Source of the DNA: CAYSAD01 sp964428955
GTDB taxonomy: Bacteria > Patescibacteriota > Saccharimonadia > Saccharimonadales > Saccharimonadaceae
DNA: 64,000 nt
NCBI GenBank assembly: GCA_964428955.1
Contig: CAYSAD010000001.1
Span: 62,001 to 126,000, forward strand
Reading direction: 5' to 3'
The position numbers and the translations under genes are program-made. The stretch's first letter is position 1. Each line of letters starts with the position of its first letter. Below the pieces are notes generated by a model. The model ran no database searches, had not been told where the DNA came from, and saw nothing but the letters and a program-made list of their open reading frames with translations. Shown in pieces: positions 42,468 through 49,488 of this stretch.

Positions 42468-42974
42468 CTAAAATGTACTGTACTTTTTAATGTCTCGCCA
42501 TCTACTGGCAGCCACGACCGCCAGCACCAATAGACCGGTGGCACTTATCACAACGACTGCCGTCGCCAGTGGCTTCGATGTAGTCTGCTGCTCACCGCTA
42601 ATCTGCCCACGCGAGACCCGTTGCACATAATGAAACGTCGTCTGACCAAGCCGTAGTGTCATGGTATAGGCTCCCTGGTATGGAAACGTGTAGTCAGCGT
42701 TGACGAATTGCCCATCAATAGTAATTGGTACTCGTGCTACCACATCGTTGCTACCAGTGATCGTCAAGTCGGCTTGGGCAAATTTAAGCTTCTGAATATC
42801 AAAGGATAGTTGACTGGATTGACCGGCAATCGGATCGTCATCGGGGACGATGTGCAGTACCGCGCCGATTTTATTGGCATCATCGGTAATCAGTACGTGA
42901 GCTTTCGCACTGACTGGTAATAGACTTATGAAGCCAATCACCAACAAACCGATAGCAAAGTGCCTAATGTTCAT
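42468..42974 (-). CDS. Secreted, C-terminally anchored protein with predicted N-terminal histidine
   Basis: 168 residues from the ATG at 42974 (a longer frame starts at 43010 but lacks sense). The signal peptide ends PVSAKA, leaving HVLITDDANKIGAV as the mature start. The middle part is an immunoglobulin-like beta domain, followed by a membrane helix (about 138-158). The N-terminal His and HIVPDDDPIAG suggest a metal-binding relative of CopC/YcnI/YtkA-type proteins. The start overlaps the upstream gene by 11 bases. Confidence 0.78.
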   Translation of the reverse strand: MNIRHFAIGLLVIGFISLLPVSAKAHVLITDDANKIGAVLHIVPDDDPIAGQSSQLSFDIQKLKFAQADLTITGSNDVVARVPITIDGQFVNADYTFPYQGAYTMTLRLGQTTFHYVQRVSRGQISGEQQTTSKPLATAVVVISATGLLVLAVVAASRWRDIKKYSTF

Positions 42975-43764
42975 GGTGGTGCTCCAATTGGTGCGTACTA
43001 GTTGGCTCAACCTCGTGGATGGCGTGGTAACGCTCGAAGATTCCTGGAATCGATAGAATCAAACCAACCCAAATCGCCCACAATGCTAGAAAGATGACCA
43101 TGAACGAGCTGGTTTCAGCCAATACTTTGTACCGACCAGCTAGCAGACTCATCACCCGAAATGACTCCAAACCGGCCAGGACGACTAAGCTGAAAAACGC
43201 CGCCAACACAATCCACTCGTAACTCAGGTGTGTACCGATAACCCAGATATGTAACACTACCAGTATGAAACCCCCGTAGCCAAGGCGGTGCAACCATTTC
43301 CAACGACGGAAAGTCATCCATTTTATGACTTTGTTGAACGAGGTGGCAGCCATCATGAGCAATACGATAACCCCCATGAGACCGGCGCCGAGTGACCACA
43401 AAAAAACCTCTGGCAAATAAGCGATTCGCGCCAGACCACCCAACTGCCCGAACAGCGCGATACCCGAGTGCAATACGGCGAAATAAGCTGCCGAAACACC
43501 GATTGCCCGGCGGGAAAACTCAATGTGCCTGGTCCGTTGCTTACCAATTAAATAGCCGATCGGTGAAATCGTCAGCGCCACGAACCAATACACCATCGCG
43601 AGCAAACCGAACAATTGCTCGCTACGAATAAAAAATAGTTGACTGTTCGGAATCAGCAAACTGAACAGGCCAAGTATCAAAATACTGAGGAAAATTGATC
43701 CGCTCAAAATATAAAATCGACTATTCTTCGGCAAATCACGGACGGTTTGGAACGAGCGGCTCAT
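42964..43764 (-). CDS. Ferric reductase-like/MsrQ-like membrane cytochrome with His tail
   Basis: 266 residues with about six membrane helices. Heme-ligand histidines fit IGVSAAYFAVLHSG and KWLHRLGYGGFILVVLHIW. It has no FAD/NAD module, unlike the flavocytochrome at the end of the operon. The C-terminus is histidine-rich (STHQLEHHHEH), a likely metal-binding tail. Its start overlaps the DUF488 gene stop by four bases. Confidence 0.85.
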   Translation of the reverse strand: MSRSFQTVRDLPKNSRFYILSGSIFLSILILGLFSLLIPNSQLFFIRSEQLFGLLAMVYWFVALTISPIGYLIGKQRTRHIEFSRRAIGVSAAYFAVLHSGIALFGQLGGLARIAYLPEVFLWSLGAGLMGVIVLLMMAATSFNKVIKWMTFRRWKWLHRLGYGGFILVVLHIWVIGTHLSYEWIVLAAFFSLVVLAGLESFRVMSLLAGRYKVLAETSSFMVIFLALWAIWVGLILSIPGIFERYHAIHEVEPTSTHQLEHHHEH

Positions 43765-44105
43765 AAATCCTTAAGGTACTCTTGCAAAACCACGGCATGA
43801 TTGATCTGAGGATCTTTGGCAGCGTACACCAAAGTCAACGTCTGTTTTCCCGCTCTTTCAAGTAACTTGATACTGGCCTCACTAGCAATGAGCTCGGTTC
43901 GGTAGCGGGCCCGAAACTCACTAAATTTGGCCGGATCGTGATCGAACCAAACACGTAGTTCCGACGAGGGCGCAACATCCTTACACCATTCATCTAGTGC
44001 CAATGTTTCCTTTTTCACACCCCGGGGCCACAGTCGGTCGACCAACACGCGGTAGCCATCGTCCGCAGTGGGTTCGTCGTAAGCACGTTTAGTAGCTATC
44101 TTCAT
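43761..44105 (-). CDS. DUF488 (YeaO-like) protein
   Basis: 114 residues with the family marks YRVLVDRLWPRGVKKE and LRVWFDHDP. The function of the family is not settled. The ATG at 44105 is chosen over a GTG three codons upstream because an extended -10 (TGC-TATAGT) ends seven bases before it. It is the first gene of the redox/copper operon. Confidence 0.88.
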   Translation of the reverse strand: MKIATKRAYDEPTADDGYRVLVDRLWPRGVKKETLALDEWCKDVAPSSELRVWFDHDPAKFSEFRARYRTELIASEASIKLLERAGKQTLTLVYAAKDPQINHAVVLQEYLKDL

Positions 44106-44112
44106 AATATCC

Positions 44113-44121
44113 ACTATAGCA
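44113..44121 (-). promoter_or_regulatory. Extended -10 of the redox/copper operon
   Basis: Minus strand TGC-TATAGT, seven bases before the ATG at 44105. Confidence 0.55.
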
Positions 44122-44141
44122 AATATGTTCAGTCGGTATTC

Positions 44142-44170
44142 TTGCTAAATCCGCAACATCGTACTATTAT
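44142..44170 (+). promoter_or_regulatory. Promoter of the 38-residue protein gene
   Basis: TTGCTA (44142-44147), 17 bp, TATTAT (44165-44170), with a leader of about 25 bases carrying GGAGGG. Confidence 0.65.
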
Positions 44171-44202
44171 ATGATTACTACCAATCTAACGGAGGGAAAA
44201 CC

Positions 44203-44319
44203 ATGGATGTAGTTGGATGGGGATCACCAGTCGGCTTGACCATCTTTATGGTCGGCCTAGGCGTAACAGTATTTATGCTGTGCCTGGCCGCTCGTATGGT
44301 CAACGGACGATTTAAATAA
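44203..44319 (+). CDS. 38-residue single-pass membrane microprotein
   Basis: Sequence begins MDVVGWGSPVGLTIFMVG and continues as one hydrophobic helix (about 11-31), ending in the basic RMVNGRFK. It has its own promoter, GGAGGG Shine-Dalgarno and a terminator right after the stop, so it is a real small gene. No family recognised. Confidence 0.72.
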   Translation: MDVVGWGSPVGLTIFMVGLGVTVFMLCLAARMVNGRFK

Positions 44320-44324
44320 AACAC

Positions 44325-44347
44325 CGCGCCCAAGAAGCGCGATTTTT
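44325..44347 (+). terminator. Terminator of the microprotein gene
   Basis: Stem CGCGC/GCGCG followed by ATTTTTG, five bases beyond the stop codon. Confidence 0.75.
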
Positions 44348-44361
44348 GTTTAAAGAACACA

Positions 44362-44391
44362 CGAACTCCTGCTTTAAACGGCAGGAGTTCG
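44362..44391 (-). terminator. Hairpin overlapping the end of the membrane protein gene
   Basis: Perfect 11-bp stem CGAACTCCTGC/GCAGGAGTTCG with an eight-base loop. One arm encodes the last codons of the gene on the minus strand. The tail on that strand (TGTGTTCTTT) is only moderately T-rich. Confidence 0.6.
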
Positions 44392-44973
44392 TTTATGGCT
44401 TCGGCGTGGCAATTTTCGTGATGCAAAGTACGCCAAGGTACCGTTCATGATAAAGAGGTAGATGACGAAGGCGTAGTTTTCGAATATGTACGACTGAATC
44501 GCCAGTATACCGATGCCAAAGCCGAGTGTGCTGATGGCGTAGGCGATCCAGCTCTCCGTCTCGGGATGAGTGTATGATTTTATAAGTGTCGGTACACCCG
44601 CCAGCAGGTCCGCCACCAGCGCGAAGACGATGGCGATGTTCGGATTGTCGGTCAGTGCCCACAGCACAATACCAATGAAACCAGCAGCCATCAGATAATA
44701 ATCCCGCAGTTCCGTTTTCCAGTAGGCCCTTTTGTTTATAAATGAGGCCGCCAGGACTAAAAACGGTGTGAAGCCAGCCGCGAACGATACCCACGACAAG
44801 CCTTCGACACCCTGTACCCGCTGTGCGATGAAGATAATCATCGGAAACAATCCCCATAGCAGCCAGGTGATCCGGTTGGGTTTTGATTTGCCTCGTATCG
44901 TTTCGTAGAGGTAATACAATCCGCCCAACGAAGCAACGATGGCGCCGATGATAGCGAAATAGTCCGGAATCAT
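44374..44973 (-). CDS. PQ-loop-like polytopic membrane protein
   Basis: 199 residues with about seven membrane segments. Two similar halves begin near RITWLLWGLFPMIIFIAQ and ESWIAYAISTLGFGIGILAI, the layout of PQ-loop/SWEET-like transporters, though the PQ itself is not conserved. Its start overlaps the stop of the tiny prepilin-like gene (ATGA). Substrate unknown. Confidence 0.7.
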   Translation of the reverse strand: MIPDYFAIIGAIVASLGGLYYLYETIRGKSKPNRITWLLWGLFPMIIFIAQRVQGVEGLSWVSFAAGFTPFLVLAASFINKRAYWKTELRDYYLMAAGFIGIVLWALTDNPNIAIVFALVADLLAGVPTLIKSYTHPETESWIAYAISTLGFGIGILAIQSYIFENYAFVIYLFIMNGTLAYFASRKLPRRSHKRTPAV

Positions 44974-45092
44974 AAATTAAGCGTCAGTGCGATGACTAGC
45001 AAGATGATGATAGCGACAACAACCACCATGACTTCCAAGAGTGTGAAGCCGGCGGTTCGTTTAATTGATTTTTTCCTCGTCTGTCTTGCCAT
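44970..45092 (-). CDS. 40-residue prepilin-like peptide
   Basis: Basic leader MARQTRKKSIKRTA, then GFTLLEVMVVVVAIIILLVI, exactly the type IV prepilin/pseudopilin cleavage and helix motif (G|FTLLE). Translation then stops at residue 40, so no globular domain exists. It is translationally coupled to the PQ-loop-like membrane protein. No pilus assembly genes are nearby. It may be a truncated pilin, an assembly initiator, or a membrane peptide that borrows the motif. Confidence 0.72.
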   Translation of the reverse strand: MARQTRKKSIKRTAGFTLLEVMVVVVAIIILLVIALTLNL

Positions 45093-45142
45093 ATTGATAC
45101 ATTTATAATACCACCACTTGTATAGGTCGGCGGTCGGTTTTT

Positions 45143-45151
45143 TGCTATACT
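45143..45151 (+). promoter_or_regulatory. Extended -10 of the F1-like ATPase operon
   Basis: TGC-TATACT followed by a leader of about 25-30 bases with AAGAGGGG, unusually far (15 bases) from the ATG at 45183. The -35 is unclear. Confidence 0.5.
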
Positions 45152-45182
45152 TTAACCATAAGAGGGGTATCCGGGCATATTT

Positions 45183-46055
45183 ATGAGGCACACTAACTTA
45201 CGCGTCATCCGTCACATGCAGTTTGTGATCGCTCGATATTGTCTGCGCAGCCCAAAATTCTTGCTTCTGGGCATCACTTTTTTACTACTCGGCACTTCCG
45301 CAACCGCCTACGCGTTAACTACCATATCGCAGAGTTATTCGACTGATAAGAAACTGTCGATTGGTTCAATTGTCAGCCTGACGGACGATTCGTCGGATAC
45401 CGTCGTGGCGGCGTCAACCACCAACGTTGACAACCTTTTCGGTGTTGTCGTCAATGCCGATAGTTCACTGCTAACGGTATCAAACCGACACGGTACACAG
45501 GCGCAGGTAGCTACCAGTGGTATTGCTTCGGTGCTGGTATCTGATATGAATGGCGAGATTCATAAGGGTGACTCCATTACAGCCTCACCATTCGAAGGTC
45601 TTGGTATGAAAGCGACCACCAATACCAAGATTATCGGTGTCGCCCAGGGTGATCCGAGAAACGATACCAAGAATATCCAATCATACACCGACGCCGAAGG
45701 TAACAAGCAGAACGTCACGCTAGGCGAAGTCTCGGCGGCCATCAACGCCGCTTATTATTTCAAACAGCCCGACAAGTCAATTGTGCCGGCGGCCATCCAA
45801 AAAGTCGCCAATGCCCTGGCTGGTAAGAAAGTTGATGCCATCCCTATTCTGCTGGCGGTAGCAGTCTTCATTATTACCCTCGTGGTTGTGATTATTATTA
45901 TTTACTCGACTGTCCGTAGTAGTATCATTTCCGTCGGCCGTAACCCGATGTCCCAGTCTGCCGTCTTCAGAGTCGTTGTACAAATGTCAGCTTTGGTGCT
46001 AGGAATTCTGGCGGTAGCACTGGTAGTAATTTATCTAATTTTAACGAGGCTTTAA
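45183..46055 (+). CDS. Membrane partner of the F1-like ATPase: extracellular domain plus c-like hairpin
   Basis: 290 residues. A signal peptide (about 25-44, ending TAYA) is followed by a beta-rich outside domain (about 55-156). A helical linker follows (about 180-215). Then comes a two-helix hairpin (about 219-243 and 261-287) whose loop VRSSIISVGRNPMSQSAVFR is like the cytoplasmic polar loop (ARQP/GRNP) of F-type subunit c. No Asp or Glu lies inside either helix, so no ion site is seen. The outside domain resembles two domains at the end of the 1,813-residue surface protein (pattern GxIxxGDxxTxSxxxGxxMKA, then IGxA). It is first in the operon, in the place of atpE. A role as rotor ring or anchor is inference. 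Confidence 0.8.
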   Translation: MRHTNLRVIRHMQFVIARYCLRSPKFLLLGITFLLLGTSATAYALTTISQSYSTDKKLSIGSIVSLTDDSSDTVVAASTTNVDNLFGVVVNADSSLLTVSNRHGTQAQVATSGIASVLVSDMNGEIHKGDSITASPFEGLGMKATTNTKIIGVAQGDPRNDTKNIQSYTDAEGNKQNVTLGEVSAAINAAYYFKQPDKSIVPAAIQKVANALAGKKVDAIPILLAVAVFIITLVVVIIIIYSTVRSSIISVGRNPMSQSAVFRVVVQMSALVLGILAVALVVIYLILTRL

Positions 46056-46058
46056 GGT

Positions 46059-46706
46059 ATGGAATTTAACGTTTTACAAATTTTTCTGCTGGCCAACTTC
46101 CTTCTGATCGGCATCCTGCTTACTATCGCCGTCCAGCACGCCTACGCTCATTTCCATCCACCCAAAATTGAAAAGCCCGTACCGCGACCACCTGCCCAAA
46201 ACGGCCGCTTGCCAGCCGATGTGCGCCAACGAATGATCGAGGAAGCCGAGGGCAACTTCGAAACAGTGCTTGACCGTTCGGCTGGGGAACTGGAAAAAGA
46301 TCTTGAAACCACAGCTGTTAAAATCGATAAACAGTTGCAAAAATTTGGTTCGGACGTTATCAGCGACGAAATGCAACGTTACCATGAAACGCTACAAAAA
46401 CTGCGCACCCAGACCGAAGTCACCATGAACGGCGCCCAGGTATCAATTACCAATCACCAAGCTGAACTTCAGGCAAAACTCGAAGAGCAAGCTGCTGCAC
46501 TCGAAACCAAACTAAACGAAAACGTCGCTGCCGAGCAGCGACGCCGTATCGAAGAAATCGATACGAAACTGTCCGATGCGGTGATTGCCTTTTTGGTCGA
46601 AACGCTGCAACACAACGTTGACCTAGGTGCTCAAGCCAACTACTTAACATCCATGCTGGAAGAACATAAGGCCGAACTAACAAAGGGTATCCGTGATGAA
46701 GCATAA
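46059..46706 (+). CDS. F-type ATPase b-like stator protein
   Basis: 215 residues: a short outside N-terminus, one membrane helix (about 8-28), a proline-rich hinge (PPKIEKPVPRPP), and then about 140 residues of coiled coil. This is the plan of subunit b, though longer than the usual 160. The C-terminus runs into the next gene by overlap. It follows the c-like protein by three bases and precedes the delta-like gene, matching the c-b-delta order of ATP synthase operons. Confidence 0.8.
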   Translation: MEFNVLQIFLLANFLLIGILLTIAVQHAYAHFHPPKIEKPVPRPPAQNGRLPADVRQRMIEEAEGNFETVLDRSAGELEKDLETTAVKIDKQLQKFGSDVISDEMQRYHETLQKLRTQTEVTMNGAQVSITNHQAELQAKLEEQAAALETKLNENVAAEQRRRIEEIDTKLSDAVIAFLVETLQHNVDLGAQANYLTSMLEEHKAELTKGIRDEA

Positions 46707-47178
46707 GCTGCCCGAGTCAATTTACACGCCACAAGACCTGATGACACTGATCGTCGAGTTACATGACTTTCGTCGTCAGTTTTCACATAACGCCATTCTT
46801 AAGAAAGCTAACCAAAAGAATAACGAGTCACTCGCCGTTTCGCCTGCCGCTCGCCAACTGATGGCAGAGTACCAAACGAAAACACCGTTGACCCAGGCTG
46901 ATATCGACGCGATCATTAAAGATTTGGAAGCAATCAAATCGTCCGCTAACCAAATGACTATCACTCTGGCCGCACCTGCAACTGATGATATCAAGCAGCG
47001 GCTTGTCGGTTGGTGCCGTAAAAACATCGCGCCGGATACACTCGTCAATTTCAGCTTCAACACTAATCTGCTTGGTGGCATGGTAGTGAGATCTGGCAGT
47101 CATATCTATGATTGGTCCTGGCGTCGACAAATCCTAGCTGCTCGCTATAACTTTCCTGAGGTATTGCATCGTGTTTAA
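46696..47178 (+). CDS. F-type ATPase delta/OSCP-like subunit
   Basis: 160 residues from the ATG at 46696 (a GTG one codon earlier is possible). The C-terminal strands TLVNFSFNTNLLGGMVVRSG match the xIDxxLIGGxxVRxGD signature of subunit delta, which ties the stator to the top of F1. The N-terminal six-helix domain is reduced. It overlaps the b-like gene by 11 bases and the alpha gene by eight. Confidence 0.78.
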   Translation: MKHKLPESIYTPQDLMTLIVELHDFRRQFSHNAILKKANQKNNESLAVSPAARQLMAEYQTKTPLTQADIDAIIKDLEAIKSSANQMTITLAAPATDDIKQRLVGWCRKNIAPDTLVNFSFNTNLLGGMVVRSGSHIYDWSWRRQILAARYNFPEVLHRV

Positions 47179-48634
47179 TAACGCTACTTTTCAGCGTCTG
47201 GTCGAAGCTGGCAATCTGAGCGGCGAAGTGGCGGCTGTCAACAGCTTTTTGATTGAAGTCAAAGGTCTCGAGGGCGTCCAACTTGGCTCGCAGGTTTTGT
47301 TTGAAGACGGCCAACGTGGTCTGGTGCGCGAAGCTTACGGAGACCGTGTCATTTTGTTTAATATCAATTCAGAGCAAATGGCGGTGGGTACATTAGCTGT
47401 CGTCGAAAGTGACGAACTGATAATTCCAGTCGGTAAGAACTTGGTTGGCCGAGTTGTCTCACCAATGGGCATGCCGCTCGACGGTAAAGGTGCGCTGCGT
47501 ACTACATCTACTTCTGGCGCGTTTAACGCCGCACCTGGCATCATGGCTCGTAGCATGCTCGACACCCAATTAGCCAGTGGCGTATCGGCGGTTGATAGCT
47601 TTTTTCCAATCGTGCTTGGCCAGCGTATTGCAATTTTGGGCGACAGCAAGTCGGGTAAAAGTACCTTTCTGGGTCAACTGAGTGCCAATCAGCAAACCAA
47701 TGACAAGATCGTCGTCTATGTCCTGATCGGCAAACGCAAAGTCGATATCGAGCATCTTCTAGCCGAACTGGAATCGTCTGGTGCCATGAAAACCACCATC
47801 GTGGTTCTAGCTGATATTTTCGATTCCCTCACTCAGTCGTATCTAGCGCCGTACGCCGCCTGTGCAATGGCCGAGCACCTGTGGTATGGCGGCGAAGACG
47901 TCATTATCATTTATGACGACCTGTCGAGCCACGCCGAAGCCTACCGGCAGCTGTCGCTGCTGCAAGAAGTCGACCCGGGCCGTGACTCGTATCCGGGTGA
48001 TATTTTCTATGCCCATTCCAGTCTACTGGAGCGTGCCGGCAAACTGCTAAAGACCGGCAAAACCCTCACCTCGCTACCAGTCGTACTGACACCCAACGAC
48101 GACATTACCGCTTACCTTTCGACCAGTATCATGTCGATCACTGACGGTCAGATCGTCTTTGATTTGAATATTTTCCGCCAAGGCATCCGGCCAGCCGTTA
48201 ACGCCGGATTGTCAGTCTCCCGTGTTGGTGGCCAAGCCCAGACCACCCGTCAAAAACAACTATCGACCGCGCTGTTTAAGACGATTGCCCGTTATAAGCA
48301 AGCCGAAGAGTTTTCGCACTTTAGTTCGCAGCTATCCAAAGAAACTATGGCCGACTTAACGCTTGGTAAATTCGTCTACCAAGCCCTGCAACAGCCACCG
48401 GAAGAACGCTGGAACTTGACCCAGCAGCAGTTGCTACTTGAAACAGTTATGGCCACCAAAGGTGAGGTTGATATTGATGTGGTCGGACTGAAGCAAGCCG
48501 TGAAACAGTTGGATAAAAGTATCAAAGATGAAAAGGATCTCGACAAGGTCGAGGCTGAATTGTTTAAGAAATACGCCGCCAAGCCGCTCGCCAAAGCGCC
48601 GGTTGAACCTGCAAGCGAAGAGGTAGCAGTATGA
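47171..48634 (+). CDS. F1-ATPase alpha-like subunit (divergent)
   Basis: 487 residues starting with GTG (GAGGT upstream). Nucleotide loop GDSKSGKST (157-165) replaces the usual GDRQTGKT. GRVVSPMGMPLDGKG, YPGDIFYAHSSLLERAGKL and GIRPAVNAGLSVSRVGG are alpha signatures, and the last one keeps the arginine finger that acts on the beta site. The C-terminus carries an extra Lys/Ala/Pro/Glu-rich tail. It should form the alpha3beta3 ring with the beta gene below. Confidence 0.9.
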   Translation: MFNNATFQRLVEAGNLSGEVAAVNSFLIEVKGLEGVQLGSQVLFEDGQRGLVREAYGDRVILFNINSEQMAVGTLAVVESDELIIPVGKNLVGRVVSPMGMPLDGKGALRTTSTSGAFNAAPGIMARSMLDTQLASGVSAVDSFFPIVLGQRIAILGDSKSGKSTFLGQLSANQQTNDKIVVYVLIGKRKVDIEHLLAELESSGAMKTTIVVLADIFDSLTQSYLAPYAACAMAEHLWYGGEDVIIIYDDLSSHAEAYRQLSLLQEVDPGRDSYPGDIFYAHSSLLERAGKLLKTGKTLTSLPVVLTPNDDITAYLSTSIMSITDGQIVFDLNIFRQGIRPAVNAGLSVSRVGGQAQTTRQKQLSTALFKTIARYKQAEEFSHFSSQLSKETMADLTLGKFVYQALQQPPEERWNLTQQQLLLETVMATKGEVDIDVVGLKQAVKQLDKSIKDEKDLDKVEAELFKKYAAKPLAKAPVEPASEEVAV

Positions 48635-49488
48635 GACGAGCCAGCGCCGTAGAAAAAGAAATGCGAGAAATCAGTACTGTTCAGGATCTGACGAGCGTAT
48701 TTGAATCATTGGCTAGCACCCAGATTGCAAAAGTTAAGGACAAGGTTGACACATCGAAAGCATTCTTCGAGTTGCTATGGCAACGTTACGCTTCGCTGCG
48801 GGTCGACCCGAAACGCCGCATTACTAGTCGGGCTATCAATCAGAATCCAAAAAAAGTCTTCGTGGTCATTTCCGCCGAAGCGGGCCTCAGCGGTGATATT
48901 GACCAACGATTGATTGAAACGATGGCTCATGATTATGACGAAGCGACCACTGATATCATCGTGCTCGGCTCGCACGGTGCCTCACAGCTATCCCAGCATG
49001 GCATCCCCTACGTCAACTTTTTTCAGGTGCCTGAATCCGATCGTTATGTCGATGTCAGCCCGGTAATCGACGTGGTGATGGGCTATTCGAAAGTCATCGT
49101 CTATTACGAAGAATACGTCTCACTCGGTGTCCAGAACATCAAATCGATTGACTTGATTTCGAGCTTACGTGATATGAGTCAAGATGTCGATGAAGACGTC
49201 ATGACGGCCGAAGACACCATATTCGAACCGTCCATCGATGAGATTGCCGATGAGATGGAAACTACCATGATGAGCCTGGCGTTCAGTCAAACCATCCTGG
49301 AATCAAGCCTGGCTCAAGCCGCCAGCCGTTTTAACGCCATGGCTGTCGCCAAAAAACGAGCTGGCGAATTGGTTGATGATTACTCGCTTGAATTCCACCG
49401 AGCCAAGCGAGCTGAAAGTGATCGTCGACTGCGTGAGGTCATGATCAGCCTCAAAAAGAAAAAACGGCAAGCAGGAGCGACCCGATGA
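48631..49488 (+). CDS. F1-ATPase gamma-like subunit (divergent)
   Basis: 285 residues. The long N-terminal helix (about 1-55), central Rossmann-like part with FVVISAEAGLSGDIDQRLIE (compare SDRGLCGGFN) and C-terminal helix (SSLAQAASRFNAMAVAKKRA onward) follow the gamma plan. An acidic insertion (DMSQDVDEDVMTAED) lies before the last helix. It is the presumed rotating shaft. Start overlaps alpha by four bases. Confidence 0.82.
   Translation: MRRASAVEKEMREISTVQDLTSVFESLASTQIAKVKDKVDTSKAFFELLWQRYASLRVDPKRRITSRAINQNPKKVFVVISAEAGLSGDIDQRLIETMAHDYDEATTDIIVLGSHGASQLSQHGIPYVNFFQVPESDRYVDVSPVIDVVMGYSKVIVYYEEYVSLGVQNIKSIDLISSLRDMSQDVDEDVMTAEDTIFEPSIDEIADEMETTMMSLAFSQTILESSLAQAASRFNAMAVAKKRAGELVDDYSLEFHRAKRAESDRRLREVMISLKKKKRQAGATR

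Noticed and set aside
44393..44857. 154-codon minus-strand frame inside the PQ-loop-like gene
   Set aside because: Same strand, different phase; rich in Gly/Arg/Cys/His without pattern, and the other frame clearly encodes membrane helices with a proper coupled start.
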